From Diphasiastrum complanatum (taxonomy: Eukaryota; Streptophyta; Lycopodiopsida; Lycopodiales; Lycopodiaceae), in assembly GCA_029204225.1 (NCBI GenBank), contig CM055098.1, positions 16,198,859 to 16,262,858 on the forward strand: a DNA stretch of 64,000 bases, in the 5' to 3' direction. The translations under genes and the position numbers were made by a program. Positions 26,301 through 36,783 of this stretch are shown one piece after another; the stretch's first letter is position 1; each line of letters starts with the position of its first letter. The notes below the pieces were generated by a model. It worked only from the letters and a program-made list of their open reading frames with translations. It was not told where the DNA came from and did not search any database.

Positions 26301-28422
26301 CTGCTCAGGAAAAACATCGTTAAATTCTTGCCTAAGTTTCCTAAAGATTTCGCCTTCCGGTGAATTTTCTTGCTTTAGGTTATTAGACATTAATTCCATT
26401 TGGAGATTGTAAAATTGCAAACTACATTCTTCATGGAAAGTAAAATCTTTTAACCAACATAAGTAAGAATTACAATCTACAACATCCATACATTTAACTG
26501 TTTCTAATGCAGAAAGCATATACGGAGTAGAAATATCAACATTTCCATTTAATTCTATGAGTGAGACGTTATGCAAGAACGACAAACTGTGAGTTACATA
26601 GTTTTTCTTCATAGACTCGTTCCTCTCATAGAACCACTCCTTTCCAAGTATTACATCTACCCTATCTAGATTCATAATATGAAAGTCTAATTTATCCTTA
26701 TAGGCTTGAATCTCTATTGGTCTCTATGTTAGGCCCCAATCTCAAGCCTAATGTGGTCTAGATTGTTGAAGGACTAGTTGATCATAAGCAATGGTGATGG
26801 CATGCAAACTTCATGTATGAGCTTCTTCCATACGTATGACAACATACAAGGTACATAAATACCATCAACCCATGCACATCGTCAGCCATGGCATGGCACC
26901 AAGCAAGGTCAAAAATAGTGCATGTACACAATAATAAAGCTCTCTTCTTGTTCTTCCCATAACCCCTCCAACAAGGATTCAAGCCCCTATCAAGGATTAG
27001 GCTTGCAAGCTAACCCTCGAGGTAAGGCCACTTGTACCTTCCTACTCAAGCTCCTCTTGAGAACTACTCCAAAAAACAAGGGCACTCACAAACTTCCTTT
27101 CATTCTCTCCTAATCCTTCATTCCAAAAAGTGACTTGTAGCTAACCTAGATTGCTACAAGATCAACTTTATGAGGATGCTAGTTCAAGCCTGAAATTGGT
27201 TTCAAGGTTAAAGCTCAATTGGTTAAGAAGCATCCATTTAGTTTACTATTTGAGTACATATATATGGATGCATTCATAGCCTCTTCTATCAACGAGGACC
27301 CCAAATCCTTATGTACTTCACTAGTAACTAAAATGCACAAGAATAACTCCTACATGTGCACATAACCCACGTACATGTAGCTATGCATATGATGCCAAAT
27401 TCAGATTCAGATCTCCAGCCAACAACTCCACACGGCAATCTTCCAAAAGGTAAAGAAACAAAACATAAAATTAATCCGGATCTAGAAGAAGCAAGCACTG
27501 CTCCCAAAAAAGGTCCGTGCATGTTTTTGCAAAGACGTATAAAACACAAGATCACAGTTTTGACTTTGAGACACTCTAGGACTTTCCATATTGCATCTAG
27601 AATTGGACTAGAAATATGATAATCTTAGGTCAGAGTTTATACCTTTGAAGTTTTCCTTTCCTGAAGTTCTCTGCGCTTTCTTGCATACAGACGGTTCAGC
27701 AATCTGATACGCAAATCATCAGTGGTGTTCTTGACAGGTTCGAGTTTCTCCTCCTGGGACAAATTGGCAAAAACTAATTGAAGCATAGTAATTGCTGAAA
27801 AAGTAAATGAACGATCGCTGAGTAGCATCCACAATCAAACTAAAGGTGCATGCACACTGCCATTGCTTGAAGGATAAAATGTACACCTCTGTAAGATCAT
27901 CCGGCAGGCCAAAAGTCTCCCGTATCTCCTTTGGTGTCTTTCCTTCAATCATTCGGGCTAATGCCCGACTCGTCAAATCCACCAAAGCTTTCATGTCTAG
28001 GCTGTCTGCGGCTGATGTAAGCTCACATAAGGTTTTTGTATCCAACCGCACAAATTTCTCATCAAATAATTTCCTTTCCTGCATCCAACATCTAAAATTA
28101 CAGCATCTGCAAAAAAGTTGAGGAGCATAATTAAGTGGCCTTTGTAATTCTCGCAATATACCTTGTCAGATCGTCCAAGAACTTGATGAAACCGGCAATA
28201 TTGCAGAAGAAGCTTCAATGTATTTGGGCCGACTTGCGCCGGAAGTGCAATTATAACCTTATCAGACGGACCCCGACCATTCATTCGTACCTCTCTATGA
28301 ACTAATGGAAACAGCATTGCTGCATCCCATTCAACCTCGTGAAGTACCCCATCCATTGTCTCTAACCAGATCGAGGACTTGGTCTCCTGACACAAAGTCC
28401 CCGATGGCAAAGCCTTTGCCAT
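13314..28422 (-). CDS. ASK21: SKP1-like protein, ASK20/ASK21 type (seven coding exons)
   Basis: SKP1 proteins link F-box proteins to cullin in SCF ubiquitin ligases; the ASK20/21 branch adds a long C-terminal tail. Coding exons on the minus strand: 28422-28162, 28078-27887, 27753-27643, 20689-20620, 13979-13885, 13779-13604 and 13488-13314. All introns are GT-AG and phases agree, giving 1080 nt: 359 residues plus TGA, close to the roughly 350 recalled for Arabidopsis ASK21. Residues 15-80 form the SKP1 POZ fold ([17 protein letters not shown]). Residues 88-155 are the helical SKP1 region ([29 protein letters not shown]). Exon 4 encodes [15 protein letters not shown]. Residues 220-230 are very basic ([11 protein letters not shown]), and 284-311 are acidic then helical ([22 protein letters not shown]). 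The start fits the family's short N-terminus. There are no internal stops, so it looks functional. ASK20 versus ASK21 cannot be separated here. Confidence 0.93.
14330..14375. repeat. (CT)n microsatellite
   Basis: 46 bp of pure CT, about 150 bp upstream of the ORF that starts at 14524, where it would lie in a 5' leader. Confidence 0.95.
14524..15345 (+). pseudogene. Broken Ser/Pro-rich ORF of unknown origin
   Basis: An ORF starting MAKSKKGG runs into a Ser/Pro-rich stretch ([10 protein letters not shown]). It is broken by a hairpin-bearing insertion at about 14670-14830 and resumes at 14846 with a similar Ser/Pro style. After a frame change it gives SIDDLRK, then a helical stretch with [16 protein letters not shown] near 15205-15250, ending about 15345. 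It lies inside intron 4, antisense to the host gene, behind a (CT)n tract. The layout resembles a retroelement leader plus gag-like or LINE ORF1-like protein, but I recognise no domain. Confidence 0.4.
14670..14724. repeat. Imperfect hairpin
   Basis: Two 22-nt arms, 14670-14691 and 14703-14724, are complementary with two mismatches around an 11-nt loop. They sit where the ORF starting at 14524 is interrupted, so they probably belong to a small inserted element. Confidence 0.7.
15346..16199. other. No gene seen (within intron 4)
   Basis: AT-rich sequence without repeats or domains that I recognise. Confidence 0.5.
16200..16315 (+). mobile_element. SINE-like fragment (tentative)
   Basis: The run gggcgagtggtagggcata resembles the A box of a tRNA-derived SINE, followed by cttgggacccatgcc. 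A related run (gggccaagtggtagggcag ... cttgggca) occurs at about 18660-18710. No convincing B box, poly-A tail or target-site duplication was found. Confidence 0.25.
17335..17622 (-). mobile_element. MITE-like element M2, copy 3
   Basis: Read on the minus strand it begins atagttgcagcgaatcgcc (17621 downward) and contains ttgatacccatattgc near 17400, matching copy 1. It ends near 17340 at agcgatttgctgg. Noncoding, inside intron 4. Confidence 0.45.
20620..20689 (-). CDS. ASK21: Exon 4 of the SKP1-like gene (70-bp isolated exon)
   Basis: Acceptor ...GATTGTAG|AGTACAACA and donor GATGGAG|GTAAAATG on the minus strand. It encodes 23 codons plus one base, including [14 protein letters not shown], the segment that in ASK20/21 proteins lies between the SKP1 domain and the basic tail. 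Entry phase 0 and exit phase 1 fit exon 3 and exon 5 exactly. It has about 7.0 kb of intron on one side and 6.6 kb on the other. Confidence 0.93.
21288..22290. repeat. Direct repeat pair, about 200 bp
   Basis: The segment from about 21288 to 21480 and that from about 22086 to 22290 align. Shared landmarks are gaccttcacatcta / gatcttcacatcca, aacaacatcag, the gtcgacaa / atcgacaa block, attagcatgctc-like and gttagtcattta. They lie 800 bp apart in the same orientation and could be ends of one insertion, but no TG...CA termini were seen. Confidence 0.55.
22320..23504 (-). pseudogene. Ty3/gypsy pol fragment (copy 2: protease to RT palm)
   Basis: Read from 23504 down, the fragment shows a retropepsin-type region ([19 protein letters not shown]), a linker, then RT fingers ([31 protein letters not shown]) and RT palm ([27 protein letters not shown]). 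It ends soon after, near 22320. Frameshifts and stops separate the blocks, so it is not functional. Thumb, RNase H and integrase are absent. It is the same family as copy 1 ([15 protein letters not shown]) but clearly diverged. Gag upstream is missing, and the fragment begins abruptly next to the LTR-like block. Confidence 0.88.
23530..23863 (-). repeat. Probable LTR of gypsy copy 1
   Basis: After the chromodomain frame of copy 1, the minus strand shows a purine-rich run (caaggaagagggaa) followed by tgtctgggtccc at 23863, the expected polypurine tract and TG start of a 3' LTR. The lower end is not defined; it should lie before the copy 2 coding block at 23504. No second LTR lies in the window for comparison. 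Confidence 0.5.
23891..26722 (-). pseudogene. Ty3/gypsy chromovirus-type pol (copy 1, broken)
   Basis: Order on the minus strand: protease end ([13 protein letters not shown]), RT fingers ([39 protein letters not shown]), then a jump to RT thumb ([11 protein letters not shown]), RNase H ([29 protein letters not shown]), and integrase H2C2 ([18 protein letters not shown]). Next come a stop-broken integrase core ([27 protein letters not shown], holding the three acidic residues), an integrase tail ([12 protein letters not shown]) and a chromodomain-like end ([18 protein letters not shown]). RT residues between KKLNKLT and the thumb are missing, including the YxDD loop. Breaks include TAG stops near 25019 and in the integrase core, and a frameshift at about 24150. 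Same strand as the host gene. Confidence 0.92.
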
Positions 28423-28447
28423 TTCAAAGAGCAGAATCCTCACAAAG
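28423..28447 (-). other. 5' UTR exon piece and UTR intron acceptor of the SKP1-like gene
   Basis: On the minus strand, ttttgtggccttttcag ends at 28448, a good pyrimidine-rich acceptor 25 nt before the ATG. The first coding exon therefore probably starts with a short UTR piece, and a 5' UTR intron runs upstream. The donor was not fixed; one candidate (CAGTTTTAG|GTAGGATG) lies near 28525. Confidence 0.55.
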
Positions 28448-28525
28448 CTGAAAAGGCCACAAAAAGGTCTCATATTGGCATAGTCACTGGACATGAGCTT
28501 CACTGTGTGAATGACGACATCCTAC

Positions 28526-29359
28526 CTAAAACTGAGAGAATGGATAACAAGGAAACCTGTAGCCAACCACTCTAACAATGCAACAATAGTCACGACGTAA
28601 GTTGCATTGCGCTTGTGGTCTAAAACCCTATTCTTTTTCCCTTCACAAGTAGGTTTGTTTGAGACGCAGTTGTATCTTCAAAAACAAAAATGGCTATTTG
28701 CAGAAGAAAACACCAAGCTAGTGAAACGTTACGTTTATTGAATGCAAATATTTGCATAACAAGCTCAAAATACTCTTAAGTGTTTGACACAATTTTTTTA
28801 ATTTTACAGAGGTAAGTCGGCTTCATAAGCAGTAATAAGCCAGAGGAGAAGGTAAGTTACAGTTCTTTGTTTGTTTTCTTCAAAATATAAGGAAACCTGA
28901 GAAGTTAAATAAATTACCCTAAATAGCTAATGCTAGGTATAGTCTTCCGCGGTAGAAATTGACAGGAAAAGCTAGATTGATTAAGACTGTAAATAGGAGC
29001 AGCCTGTCGCTTCAGCCTGTGCTTCTTATGGATCTATGTTTGGCCACTGAATGACTCCTGCTGTACTTGATACTTGTAAACACGAAGAAAAACTGCTCTG
29101 CTCTCCCAGCTGCTGCTGTAAAACTAGCAATGTCTGCAAAAGCCTAACTGCTCCTCAAAGACAGATGAAGCAGAACTAAACCCAATCCCTAGAGTTGCCC
29201 GTTACAAAACCTCCATTGCAACCAGAGCACCAAATCCACACCGTCATCAACCACCATATCTTTTTATGAAGGGCATCTGCAAAGCTGAAAGAGTAAGGCC
29301 GCTTCCTATTCATTCTGCTGCCTTGCGTTACATAAAGACCTTGTGAATCCCAAGTGAAC
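28526..29359 (-). other. Probable 5' UTR intron region
   Basis: No coding exon or transposon domain was seen. It lies between the translation start and the GC-richer leader-like segment, so it most simply fits an intron in the 5' UTR. Confidence 0.35.
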
Positions 29360-29700
29360 ACACACTCGACTACAGCCACATGTACGCGACCATCGCCATC
29401 GCTCCTTGTCTTCCTTTTCTCCTCAGCCAGGCAGCCAGCCCTGCCTTTCAAACCCTCTCTTCTTCTTCTACTTTGTGTGAGGGTGTCTCTCTCTCTCTCT
29501 CCTCTATCCGGCTTCGGCTTCGGCTTGGGCTTGGGCTTTGGTTTGGGTGCTTGCTGTGAGAAAGAAACCTAGCAGTACTAGAAAGTGACCGGCAACCCCC
29601 GGTTGGGGACCCATATACCGGTGACGGCGGTGGCCACACGAGAGGGGCAGAGTTGCCTCTCAAGGTTTCTCTCAAGGGCTAAAGTGCCGTTTTAAGGGGG
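29360..29700 (-). promoter_or_regulatory. Probable leader/promoter-proximal region of the SKP1-like gene
   Basis: A locally GC-rich segment in an AT-rich region, with a (GA)n run on the minus strand (29483-29502) and repeated CCGAAGC-type blocks (29507-29545). This is typical of a plant first exon. No TATA box was assigned, and the transcription start is not determined. Confidence 0.35.
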
Positions 29701-31139
29701 TGTTATGGATGTCATGCCCTACTAAGGCATAACCTCAAGTTAACGAGTCCATTTTGTTCACTTTTTTTCGTAGTTGTCCAAGCTATTAGGGATGTCATGT
29801 TCTATCTCGGCACACCCATGGCGAGGACCCAAAGGCCTTGTTAAGCCCCTTGCCCAGCTCCTTCACTCGGCATAAATAGCATGAGTGTTTTTTGTTTGGG
29901 TAACTATGGGCATAATGCCCTCTGCTATTATGGGCATAATGCCTATGTCAATTACCTAAGTTGTTATGAGCATAATGTCCTTGACTTTTGAAGAAGAAAA
30001 AAAAAAGTTGCAAGTGTGTATATGTTTAATGCAGCAACAAGTGGTGGTGTTGCCTTCACAACGGACAACACGAGCCATGGGATTGGTTTGGCATGTGTCG
30101 GTGAGTGTTAATCCATGTCACTTTGCAAGGGTGAAGCGTATTGGCAAACAGGGTTGGTCCACTATCACCATCCCAGGGGGTGGCTACTTGAGAGTTGCTC
30201 TCAAACATCCACTAACCTTCCCCCACCTTTGGCAGATCTATATCCTCACCCAATTGAGAATAACAAGTTTGTATTTCCATTTGCATGTGCAATGTGACTC
30301 TCCCTTTTTTGGCCTTGCCTTGCAAAGGAAAGAGGATAGTTGCAAGATTAACCTTGTATTGGCCTTCAAAAGACCTATCTTTAAAAAAATACTCTGATTT
30401 ATTTGTGTTCCTCATAGCTTATAATTATATTCATTACATTGTCAAAAAAGAAAGCTACTTTATGTTTTGCATCACATTTTATTTTTAGAATGAATTAACC
30501 ATACTTAGGAGGCAAGAGTTTCTAAACTTCAAATTTTTTTACAAGTCATGACCTACTATATGGCACATAAAGATTTACACGAAGAAAATAAAAGTGAAAA
30601 AAAAAGCTCAAAATCGTTGATGTGAACCGCATAGATAAGATAATGTATTGAAAGCTTTTGAAGGCCATTAATGGAATTCAACCATCAAGCATTAACTAGC
30701 TCACATAGCTCATCAAAGAAAAAGTTAGTGACAAGCAAGTTTAACTCGCAAATTTTAAGCTCGGCGGGCCACAAGACTATGTGTTCGAGTTGATCAAAGG
30801 ATGTCAGTGAAAAAGCTACATGAACTACCCTAGGAGTTTGGAGACTTACTTAAGTGCATGATATTAGTTAGTTAAAGTGGGGACGAAGGGAGTGTCATGC
30901 ATGGCAAAGCAACAAAGAGCTAAAAGCAATGTAGATAGTATAGTTCATGTTGGAAACATGATTTGTTCCACGTGCTCTATAATAATGCAACTATTCATCC
31001 ATAATATGATATTTTGGTGTAGATTGTAGTTTCTTTCACATGTAATTTCTTTTTTTTGCTTGAACTATTTTTGGAGATACCTTGAAGTATTGTTGCAAGA
31101 TAGTGGTGAGTTATCCTCAACTTGTACAAACAAATGGAT
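29701..31139. other. Upstream intergenic region, no gene seen
   Basis: Three copies of a 15-mer, tatgggcataatgcc, occur at 29905-29919, 29929-29943 and (two changes) 29965-29979. They lie 0.2-0.3 kb above the probable first exon of the SKP1-like gene. The longest open frame (29966-30397, plus) has no recognisable domain. The rest is AT-rich. Confidence 0.5.
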
Positions 31140-31275
31140 GTCCCTTTTCATACTAAGCTAGAAGAATTGCCTACGAAGAAGCTCATAGGTCTTTTGTATT
31201 CCTGGGTGTCTCGCACTAGGGCCGTCATGACATTCATACAATACTCGACACCTAAAATCCTCTAAATCGGGAACA
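31140..31275 (-). pseudogene. Ty3/gypsy integrase zinc-finger scrap
   Basis: The minus strand encodes RVLYECHDGPSARHPGIQKT followed by YELLRRQFF, the H2C2-type N-terminal domain of a gypsy integrase (compare [17 protein letters not shown] in gypsy copy 1). No flanking RNase H or integrase core was recognised, so it is a short isolated remnant. Confidence 0.75.
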
Positions 31276-32129
31276 CAATTACTCATTGTTTGTCTCCCTT
31301 CTAAGCCTAAATCCTTCAAACTAATTCACAAGTGACTTGGTTCATAAGCTCTAGTCTCTATTGCTAATGTCCTTGTGAATTTGGCACAATATTCAATTGT
31401 ATTGTAAGATGCAAAGTGTCTTGATTTATTGGGACTGTTGGATACCCATTGCAAACATTGGTGACAACTCAACCATTGCAAATTTTTGTTGTAGCATTTG
31501 ATCTAGGAAAAGAGTATGGCTCTATTGTAATATAGTGCACACCAAAAAAGAGAAAATGAAGTGTGTTTATCAACTAATCAAAAGAAGAAAACATGAACCA
31601 TAACCAATTCTATCGTACAATGATTCATGTTAGTACACGTTATAAAATTATATACATTTGCAACTACAAAAATCTGAATGGAGTTCATCTCATAAAAGGT
31701 GTGACTTGGTCATTTTTGCAAGCATGGAAAGAATATGCTTATGATTATTGGAAAGAAACTTGCTTACAATTTCTAAAGGATTTTTTGCAAGTAAATACAT
31801 TGCGAGTTTTCGTTTATCAATATCATTGCTTGGCAAGACCAACAATAAACGAAAACTCACAAAACGTTGACTGATAGTTGTTCTCAATCCGTTTTTTGAC
31901 ACACCTTAAATCATCTCCACTTCTAGTATCCCTATGTCTGACAATGCTTCTAAGGCCTTCGATGGAATCGAAAACCATGCCACAATCAACTATGTATGCT
32001 AGGACTCACGTCATATTATGCACATAGTTCACATATTTATGTTGAAAGTGTGCCTGTGTTTTTTTACTTGGGGTAACAGTCTCTATAAAGTCTTTTCCCA
32101 ACCGCAATTAAAAAATCTGAAAATATCAC
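31276..32129. other. No gene seen
   Basis: AT-rich; the short open frames show no domain. It may be the degraded remainder of the gypsy element next to it. Confidence 0.45.
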
Positions 32130-33801
32130 TCAAATCCTTTCCCAATGTAAAGGATGACAAGGCATATTGGAATACCAATAACCAAAATGAGAACCATAAC
32201 TACATGAGCCTTTAACATTGTGATTTTCTTCTAAATCAAGACCAAAGCAAACACTTGTCCGTTCCAAAACCATAAAATTGGTCCTCAACCCGGATGCAAA
32301 TGTACGATATGCGAGTTCAAGTAGTGTTTTGGCATTTATGGAATACGAGATGAAATTCACGTGAGAAAATAAAGTGAATTAACACTACTCCTCGCACTCA
32401 TCGTCAACATATATACTTGGTGAAGGTTGTCTGCATTTTTTTGATGTTGGTGTAGCATCACGAAGTTCCATGGCTCTGGCCGCTGCTTTTGCATAGGATG
32501 ACAAATGACTAACATTATGATAGCATACTCAAGCACAACAGTGAGATCAAAACAAGTGAATAATGCATTATACATTTGACGTGCCAACTTTGAAACTCAT
32601 CAAAATCCCATGTTTCATTTTGCTCATCTTCTTCTCGACCCCTCCATGCAATGGTTTAGTAGCACTACTATCCTTCAATCTCTCTACTAGAGGATAGTAA
32701 TGTATCCAATGGTCAGTCACACTGTGGAAAAGGGAAGGGTTGATCGAGTCGCAATCACCCATACAAATTGAAGGAGCTAAATCGATGTGGCATTTGAGAT
32801 AAACAACAAGCATATGTACCTATGGAAAAATGGTATATAGATTGGAACACATGAATCGATAGCGAGAAAGAAACAACGACACTCACATAAAATCATTTGA
32901 TGTAAAATTCACCTGAAATCCCATCACAGTGATGCCGAATTTATCCACCCCTCGCAATATAGCATGATGTACCACCTTCTAACAAATATCGGCATCTCTG
33001 GCACTCCTAAGATATTGAATACGAGACCACCATCATCGACAATGCTGATGCAAATTGCATTTATGCCTCCATCAATCTATCATCAAGTATATTCCATACA
33101 GGCACCCTTCTAGTAAAACCATCTAGGATAAAACCTGTAGGAAAGTCAAGCAAAACCATGTCTGCATTGTAATGGACGCTTTTACCTCGTCTTGCTCTAG
33201 TCCCCACACAAATTGTCTTCATATGAGACAAAATAGTATGCATATCACCGACAGTGGTCTTAGCAGCAGCACATTTTGCAATATTCAGTATGTCTTCACA
33301 CAAAGTGAATATCTACCACAAAGAAAAAAACGTATGTTACAAGCACATAACATAGGCGAAAAACAATGTTATCAAATAAATTCTCAACAAACCTTGCTTC
33401 GACATATGAGTGGGTAGTGTGCAGGTCTAGCAAATTCAAATTTCTCACGTTGTCACTTAGCACTCGGAGTCCTAATCAAAGATGGATCCATAGACGGAGA
33501 CCCTGCATGTTCCTTCCCCTTATGACCCATGTGAAACGTTGTCTAGGTACTATGTCAAGACCATGCAATTTTGTTTTTTTCAATCTTTTGTCTCCAATGT
33601 AGTGCCCATCTCAATTTCCGTGTGTGGTACACCAACATCCACACTTGGAGTAGACAAAGCTCCATTGTTATGCATGCAATAGCTTTCCATTTCATTCTCT
33701 AGGCAAGAACCTTCTAGAAAATCAATCCACCAGGGATTGTTAGTTCTCTCCCACTCACTTAGACTTCTTTTGGCACAAAAATGATAATTTTCATAATACA
33801 T
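32130..33801 (-). pseudogene. Cluster of decayed minus-strand coding segments, unrecognised
   Basis: Four open segments in series on the minus strand (33801-33580, 33303-33061, 32813-32568, 32587-32357) have protein-like composition, for example KTICVGTRARRGKSVHYNAD, ILDGFTRRVPVWNILDDRL and SVTDHWIHYYPLVERLKDSS. Stops and frameshifts lie between them. I do not recognise the family. The interrupted layout suggests either an old transposase-type gene or a dead host gene, about 3 kb upstream of the SKP1-like gene's leader on the same strand. Confidence 0.35.
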
Positions 33802-34254
33802 ACAAGTTTTTTTTAATCATGTCTCTGTGTCCAAAGCTTGAAGTATGATGGTATCTTTTCAACCTTTTTCTTTCTTACGAGATATGCAATGTACCTACAA
33901 TGTACGATAAAAAATTGTTATATTCAAAAAATTCAATGCACAAATTTTGCCTTTAGTTGGACAAAGTAGCAATGAATATTTTATTTACCTCCAAACAACT
34001 CTTTTTCTGCTACCCCGTATGTCTGGTTGCTCTTTGGCACCTTTTGATAGATCCATGTCGCACTCAATAGCAAAAAACATTTTTTTGTCTATATTGCAAT
34101 TGAAATCCATAAAATATGTTAAAAATTCACAATTCTAGCTTGACTAGTTTTGGTCATATGACTTGTAAATAGTTAGATGGTCATAATGTGGCTTGTCACA
34201 CATGCCAAATAGCATAGGATTCCATTCATAAGGATGTTCTCAAGTAGACCTAAG

Positions 34255-34798
34255 TGTTAGAACCTTTGGAATGAGTCCAAATTATGCTTAGATACAAGAG
34301 AGAAAAAATAGGAGCTATTTTTGGTAATTTTTGAATTGTTGAGGGATCTCCAAGATTCCAACCCTAACTTGGTAGGGATGAAAGATCCACCAAAATTATC
34401 ATTAGGGATAGGTTTAGGGCTACTCGTACCTTCCCAAAACTGTGATGGATCATGTATATATGGGTGATGATATCTCACCAAAATCAATCAAGCAATTTCA
34501 TGATTTTTCTCTCATAATGGTGTAATTGCTCTCTATGTTCATAATTGTTTGAGTACTTGTGATTACTAATGATTATAGGATTGAATGTAGGTCTGGTGTA
34601 CAGTACTCAGACTGTGGGAGGCCGTACTTTCACACGTGTGAAGCCTTCTCCAAGGATTTGGGCCATTTAGTGAGGTTCAAGCACAGATTTTTGATGGATT
34701 ATGATGGTTCAACTTGTGCTAATCTTATGAAATCATAATCTATTGTTTCCCTCATCATTTCAAGTGTTTTAGGATCCTTATTTGCTATAATTTTTACA
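34255..34798 (+). repeat. 5' LTR of copia element A (probable)
   Basis: Starts tgttagaacctttgg and ends tttttaca directly before a tRNA primer site, giving TG...CA ends and about 544 bp. No second copy lies in the window, so the left boundary is by motif only. Confidence 0.5.
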
Positions 34799-34811
34799 TG
34801 GTATCAGAGCC
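34799..34811 (+). other. Primer-binding site, copia element A
   Basis: tggtatcagagcc, complementary to the 3' end of plant initiator methionine tRNA, the usual copia primer. It immediately follows the LTR end. Confidence 0.85.
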
Positions 34812-35605
34812 TAAAGGCTGAAATGAGCTAAATCCTTGGTTTTCATTCAATTTGATCACAATTTTTGATCTAAATCTTGTGTAGATTGGATATTAGCATC
34901 TAGCATTGATTCTAGAACTCAAAGTGAGTCAAATACATTGGAGATTGGTGTTGTGTGACTTCATTTGCAGGTGTTTAGGTGTCTAAAACCAGAGGCAAAG
35001 TTGAATTCAATTCACATTACCAAGATAGCAAGTTTTGCTTGCTCCAAGCATTGATTTCTAAGCGAGTTTTGGAGGTGATTTCATAGAGGAGGCTTTCTAG
35101 CATTCAAGGAGAGGGAAGATCAGAGTTTTGGGGACTCTTCAAGGCTGTTCTGAGGTGTAGTGGACACCTCCTAAAGTGATTTAGTGTCCAACCATTGCTT
35201 GACTTATGCACCAAATTAGATCAATTTTTCATCAATTTTGATCATTTTTTGCTTGTGATTGGATAGTAGATTGTGTTGCATCCTCATTAAGTTCCATTTA
35301 GATCTTTTACAAGTGATTTTGGAAGTATATTAGGTTTCTGAAATTCACTCTTGATTAGATCATTTGGAAGCTTTAATGTTCTTTATAGAAAGAGGGGCAA
35401 TTCTACTAGTATTGTCTACTTCAATCAAGCAAGTGCATTGTTTCTAGTATTCTATGATTTGATTTTGTTAGAGATCATTCTTAGATCTTTATAGGAAGTC
35501 TATTACTGATCTTTTCAGGTCCCTAAGAAGTGGGATAAGGTAGATCTTCAATCAAATCAATAGAAGTAACCTTCATTTGTGTCAAGTCCTTGATTAGGAG
35601 ACTAG

Positions 35606-36035
35606 ATGACATCTATAAATGCATATCTTTTGGATACTAATGAAAGGCTCAACAAAACTAACTATTCCATATGGAAAGTTAGAATGGAATCCATCATGAT
35701 CATGCAAGATCTGATGGAAATTGTAAATGGTAAGGAGGGTGAACCTATTCATCCTCAAGAAAAAGCCAAATACATCAAGAGGTGCAATGTTACACTACAT
35801 TGCATAAAAATGAATGTTGCAAATGAACTCTTAAGAGAGGTAGGAGATTGCACTTCGGCTCAAGATGCTTGGGAGACTTTGCAAAAGGTCTATGAATCCA
35901 AGAACCAAACTAGAATGTTAGCTTTGAAGAATCAAATCTATAGAAGCTATCAAAAGAAAGGAGAGAGTGCACATACTTTTGTCCTAAGAGTAAAGGAATT
36001 GAACAAAGAGCTAGCCGATTTGTTGAAGAAGGATG
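35606..36035 (+). pseudogene. Ty1/copia gag, 3'-truncated (element A)
   Basis: The ATG at 35606 follows an 800-bp leader. The product has the copia gag signature: ERLNKTNYSIWKVRMESIM near the N-terminus, then CNVTLHCIKMNVANELLREV and SAQDAWETLQKVYESK, and a helical ALKNQIYRSYQKKGESAHTF region. It is related to the gag of element B at 45284. The similarity stops near 36035 (LADLLKKDG); the frame then continues to 36289 in unrelated sequence. Zinc knuckle and pol are missing, so the element was cut here by an insertion or deletion. Confidence 0.85.
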
Positions 36036-36289
36036 GAATATTTGGGCGCATTATAGGAAGGCTTCATGTTGTAGAGTTTCAGAAGAGAGGATTGCCTCAT
36101 GCCCAGCTGTTGATTCTATTGGCTTCACACTTCTTGATAGCGATGTCGAGTTTTCTCCACTATTTTGGAAAGAAATATTTCTTGATGATACCCTTTCAGA
36201 GGTATAGAAATTGTGAAAATAACATGAATTTGTCTCAAAATCAAGATCTCTCATCAATTTTCATATTCACAATGATGATCTATATATAG

Positions 36290-36783
36290 ATCAAGTACAT
36301 TTCGACCTAATATGTTGACTCAGCAGGCTTGGCACATGTGGGGAATGCCACATCACTTTAGATCCACCAATCAATGCTAGATAGGCACCCACCTCTATGA
36401 TTCCTAGCTTGATGCCATTGCCTCACCATGATTTGAGAAAATTTTCCTAATTTTTAGGAACTTTACAAAATCAACTCCTATGATAAGCTACTGATATTTT
36501 CCATATATGTACACACATGGAAACAACCTCTCACACATGAGAACCATCCACTATTCACATGGGAATGCTTGATTGACTAGTAAACTGGTGTCGAATGGTA
36601 ATTTCCTACTTGACTAGATATTCACTCATTCACACATGTGTCAATCAAGAATTTTTCTATCTAACTAAGAATAAATGCATTTAAGACTACCATCCACATG
36701 TGGGAACAGACTGCACACGTGTGGAATCAAGTTATGTACAGATAATCATAGATCAAAAGCTAGAATTTGACAATTTTAAAATC
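36290..36783. other. No gene seen
   Basis: AT-rich sequence with several cacatgtg/cacacgtgt motifs. No domain recognised. Confidence 0.45.

Larger units (their letters stand above)
20690..27642 (-). other. Intron 3 of the SKP1-like gene (7.0 kb, transposon-filled)
   Basis: Donor ACTTCAAAG|GTATAAAC at 27643/27642 and acceptor before exon 4. Contents: a 200-bp direct repeat pair (21288-21480 and 22086-22290), gypsy copy 2, an LTR, and gypsy copy 1, all on the host gene's strand. From 26725 to 27642 I see no gene, only AT-rich sequence. Confidence 0.9.

Noticed and set aside
36051-36257. Minus-strand 68-residue frame behind the truncated copia gag
   Set aside because: Short and without recognisable motif; probably chance.
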